A DNA stretch of 64,000 nt, from the NCBI GenBank assembly GCA_048498315.1, contig JBEHYF010000009.1, forward strand, positions 1 through 64,000, read 5' to 3'. Below, one piece after another: positions 62,813 through 64,000 of the stretch (its first letter is position 1; each line of letters begins with the position of its first letter). The stretch comes from Actinoallomurus sp048498315 (GTDB lineage: Bacteria > Actinomycetota > Actinomycetes > Streptosporangiales > Streptosporangiaceae). The notes under the pieces were generated by a model. The model searched no databases. It was not told where the DNA came from and saw only the letters and a program-made list of their open reading frames with translations. Made by a program: the position numbers and the translations under genes.

Positions 62813-63357
62813 CGTACGCCACGCCCGTGTCGCGTACCGCCGATCACGCATCGCCGGTCTGGCGACACCGCGGGTTCGGCGCCGCACGCCGGGGCATCGG
62901 CATCGATCCGGGTCGCCCACGGCCCCACCGGAGAGCTCGCATCCGGCCGGTGGACCCGGTGGCGGGATCGAGCGTCGCGGGGCCTGCCCCGCGCCACGTC
63001 TGATCGCCATGGGCGGCCGGACGGGAAGCGGCGTGCGTCATGAGCGGGACCCGCCGACCCTCATCGGCCGTATCCGCTCCCGGCCGGCCGTGCGGCATGG
63101 CCGTCCCCGGGCGCGGACTCGCCCGAGGGCGACCATCTCCGCAGGCAGATCTCCCGGCGCCACGGCCGGCCGTCGCAACGTCCATCCAGGAGACCGATCT
63201 GTTTGCGAAAGATTTCGCATCATATGTGCCGCCGAACCGGCCTTTCATCGTTTTTCAGGCGAACGCTTCGCCGCCATACATCAAGGATGGCCATGTCATC
63301 GACGTTTCGGCGGGACGCGAGGCCATCGAGACGACCGAAATGTTTCGAAATTAATCG
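62813..63357. other. Long regulatory region upstream of the xylanase gene
   Basis: About 545 bp with no convincing gene. The first 350 bp are GC-rich; from 63195 the sequence becomes markedly AT-richer and contains two CGAAA-N2-TTTCG boxes. An open frame ending at 63354 runs through both boxes and is better explained as regulatory DNA. Confidence 0.5.
63205..63218. promoter_or_regulatory. CGAAA-N2-TTTCG box, distal, at the xylanase gene
   Basis: GCGAAAGATTTCGC; its 12-bp core is the exact reverse complement of the deacetylase promoter box at 18941-18952. Lies 150 bp upstream of the xylanase -35. Confidence 0.7.
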
Positions 63358-63386
63358 TTGACGCCGCTTCGGTCCGGGCGCATACT
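63336..63386 (+). promoter_or_regulatory. Xylanase promoter with proximal CGAAA-N2-TTTCG box
   Basis: Box CGAAATGTTTCG (63336-63347) is followed 10 bp later by TTGACG (63358-63363), a 17-base spacer and CATACT (63381-63386, 4/6). The 5' leader to the ATG would be about 97 bases. The box sits just upstream of the -35, unlike the two other promoters where it follows the -10, so two distant boxes may allow DNA looping by a tetrameric or paired dimeric LacI protein. Confidence 0.65.
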
Positions 63387-63489
63387 CGCTTCACCCGATC
63401 GGCACGGCCCGCCAGAGCCGCCGCCCGGCGGCTCTCGTGGCGCGTCACGGCCTGGCCGCCCCGCCAGCGTTCGAAGGAGGAACCCCCGC

Positions 63490-64000
63490 ATGAACGATGT
63501 CCCCGTCTGTCCGAGAAGCCGCGGACGCGGCCCCACCAGGCTGTTCATCGGCGCGCGCGTCAAGCTGCTGATCAGTGCCGCCTGCGCCGTCGCGATGGCG
63601 GTGCTGATGCCCGGCACCGCCGGCGCCGACACGGTCATCACCACCAACCAGACCGGCACCAACAACGGCTACTTCTACTCGTTCTGGACCGACGGCGGCG
63701 GATCGGTCTCCATGACCCTGGGCTCCGGCGGCAACTACAGCACCTCCTGGAGCAACGTCGGCAACTTCGTCGCCGGCAAGGGCTGGAACCCCGGCGCGGC
63801 GCGCACGGTGACCTATTCGGGCAGCTTCAACCCCTCCGGCAACGCCTACCTGTCGCTGTACGGGTGGACCACCAACCCGCTGGTGGAGTACTACATCGTC
63901 GACAACTGGGGCACCTACCGGCCCACCGGCACCTACAAGGGCACCGTCACCAGCGACGGCGGCACCTACGACATCTACGAGACCACCCGCTACAACGCAC
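63490..64000 (+). CDS. Secreted GH11 endo-1,4-beta-xylanase, partial
   Basis: First 170 residues; runs off the right edge. A twin-Arg-free signal peptide of about 46 residues (KLLISAACAVAMAVLM...AGA) precedes a mature start at ADTVITTNQTGTNNGYFYSFW. The GH11 beta-jelly-roll signatures GGNYSTSWSNVGNFVAGKGW and YLSLYGWTTNPLVEYYIVDNWG are clear; Glu133 in LVEYYIV is the nucleophile. The acid/base Glu and any carbohydrate-binding module are outside the window. ATG at 63490 has GAAGGAGG nine bases upstream. It cuts the xylan main chain outside the cell; the two upstream boxes place it under the LacI-3 type control. Confidence 0.96.
   Translation, partial: MNDVPVCPRSRGRGPTRLFIGARVKLLISAACAVAMAVLMPGTAGADTVITTNQTGTNNGYFYSFWTDGGGSVSMTLGSGGNYSTSWSNVGNFVAGKGWNPGAARTVTYSGSFNPSGNAYLSLYGWTTNPLVEYYIVDNWGTYRPTGTYKGTVTSDGGTYDIYETTRYNA

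Noticed and set aside
63040..63357. Open frame of 104 residues upstream of the xylanase gene, with a protein-like C-terminal half
   Set aside because: Its AT-rich end contains both CGAAA-N2-TTTCG operators; no ribosome-binding site and no recognisable family, so regulatory DNA is the better reading.

Overview
This is a very GC-rich stretch of chromosome. Codon use, the many GTG starts and the gene content (SsuABC-type and MalFG-type ABC systems, FCD-type GntR and LacI regulators, a DevS-like histidine kinase, universal stress protein, SpoIIE phosphatase, GH11 xylanase) point to a filamentous, soil-type actinomycete of the Streptosporangiales/Streptomyces sort. The genus cannot be fixed from the sequence. 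I see no rRNA, tRNA, CRISPR array, insertion sequence or phage gene.

Layout. (1) 1-15169, mostly minus strand: a catabolic operon lacI1 - Gfo/Idh/MocA - CoA-transferase - enoyl-CoA hydratase - aldehyde dehydrogenase - GH88-like glycosidase - sugar ABC transporter (SBP, two permeases) - two GMC oxidoreductases. Upstream lie a second, paralogous lacI2 and a FAH-fold dehydratase, with a divergent IlvD/Edd aldonate dehydratase (15372-17096). The two regulators share a TAGAACGTTCTA-like operator. Dehydratase, FAH-fold enzyme and aldehyde dehydrogenase together resemble a Weimberg-type aldonate route. (2) 17353-21588 and 63206-64000: an apparent xylan regulon. A third LacI regulator sits between a frameshifted CE4 deacetylase and an XynE-like SGNH esterase; both promoters carry a CGAAA-N2-TTTCG box, and two more copies precede the GH11 xylanase at the right edge. 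(3) 21843-29857: lipoprotein, universal stress protein, ftsH with a coupled 45-codon leader ORF, a second PRPP synthase, a Cys-rich metal-binding protein, a methyltransferase, a MazF-like protein, a small CBM48 protein and gene remnants.

(4) 30074-37398: a taurine/sulfonate-type ABC transporter with GalB-like PIG-L, GalC/LigK-like RraA, an amidohydrolase and a divergent DUF1932 dehydrogenase, under a GntR/FCD regulator with an ATTG-N4-CAAT operator. This looks like uptake and breakdown of an aromatic-derived or branched dicarboxylic acid. (5) 37766-40471: L,D-transpeptidase and PAS-SpoIIE phosphatase. (6) 40594-45728: two glycosyltransferases, a PTPS-fold protein without the catalytic cysteine, a zinc-type dehydrogenase and a GTP cyclohydrolase II-RibD reductase fusion. 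This set suggests an uncharacterised glycosylated pterin/pyrimidine metabolite and is the best candidate for a new system. (7) 45835-49101: lipase maturation factor, STAS protein, PrmC-like methyltransferase. (8) 49425-62812: a low-oxygen/dormancy-type block with CBS-BON protein, DevS-like kinase, frameshifted GNAT/ADP-forming acyl-CoA synthetase, P2-type cation ATPase, GH65 phosphorylase/hydrolase and a P1B-5 ATPase ending in a hemerythrin domain. Palindromes resembling DosR/DevR boxes (GGGAC-N4-GTCCC/GGCCC) precede genes in regions 3, 7 and 8, so these regions may be one regulon even though no DevR-type response regulator is present in the window.
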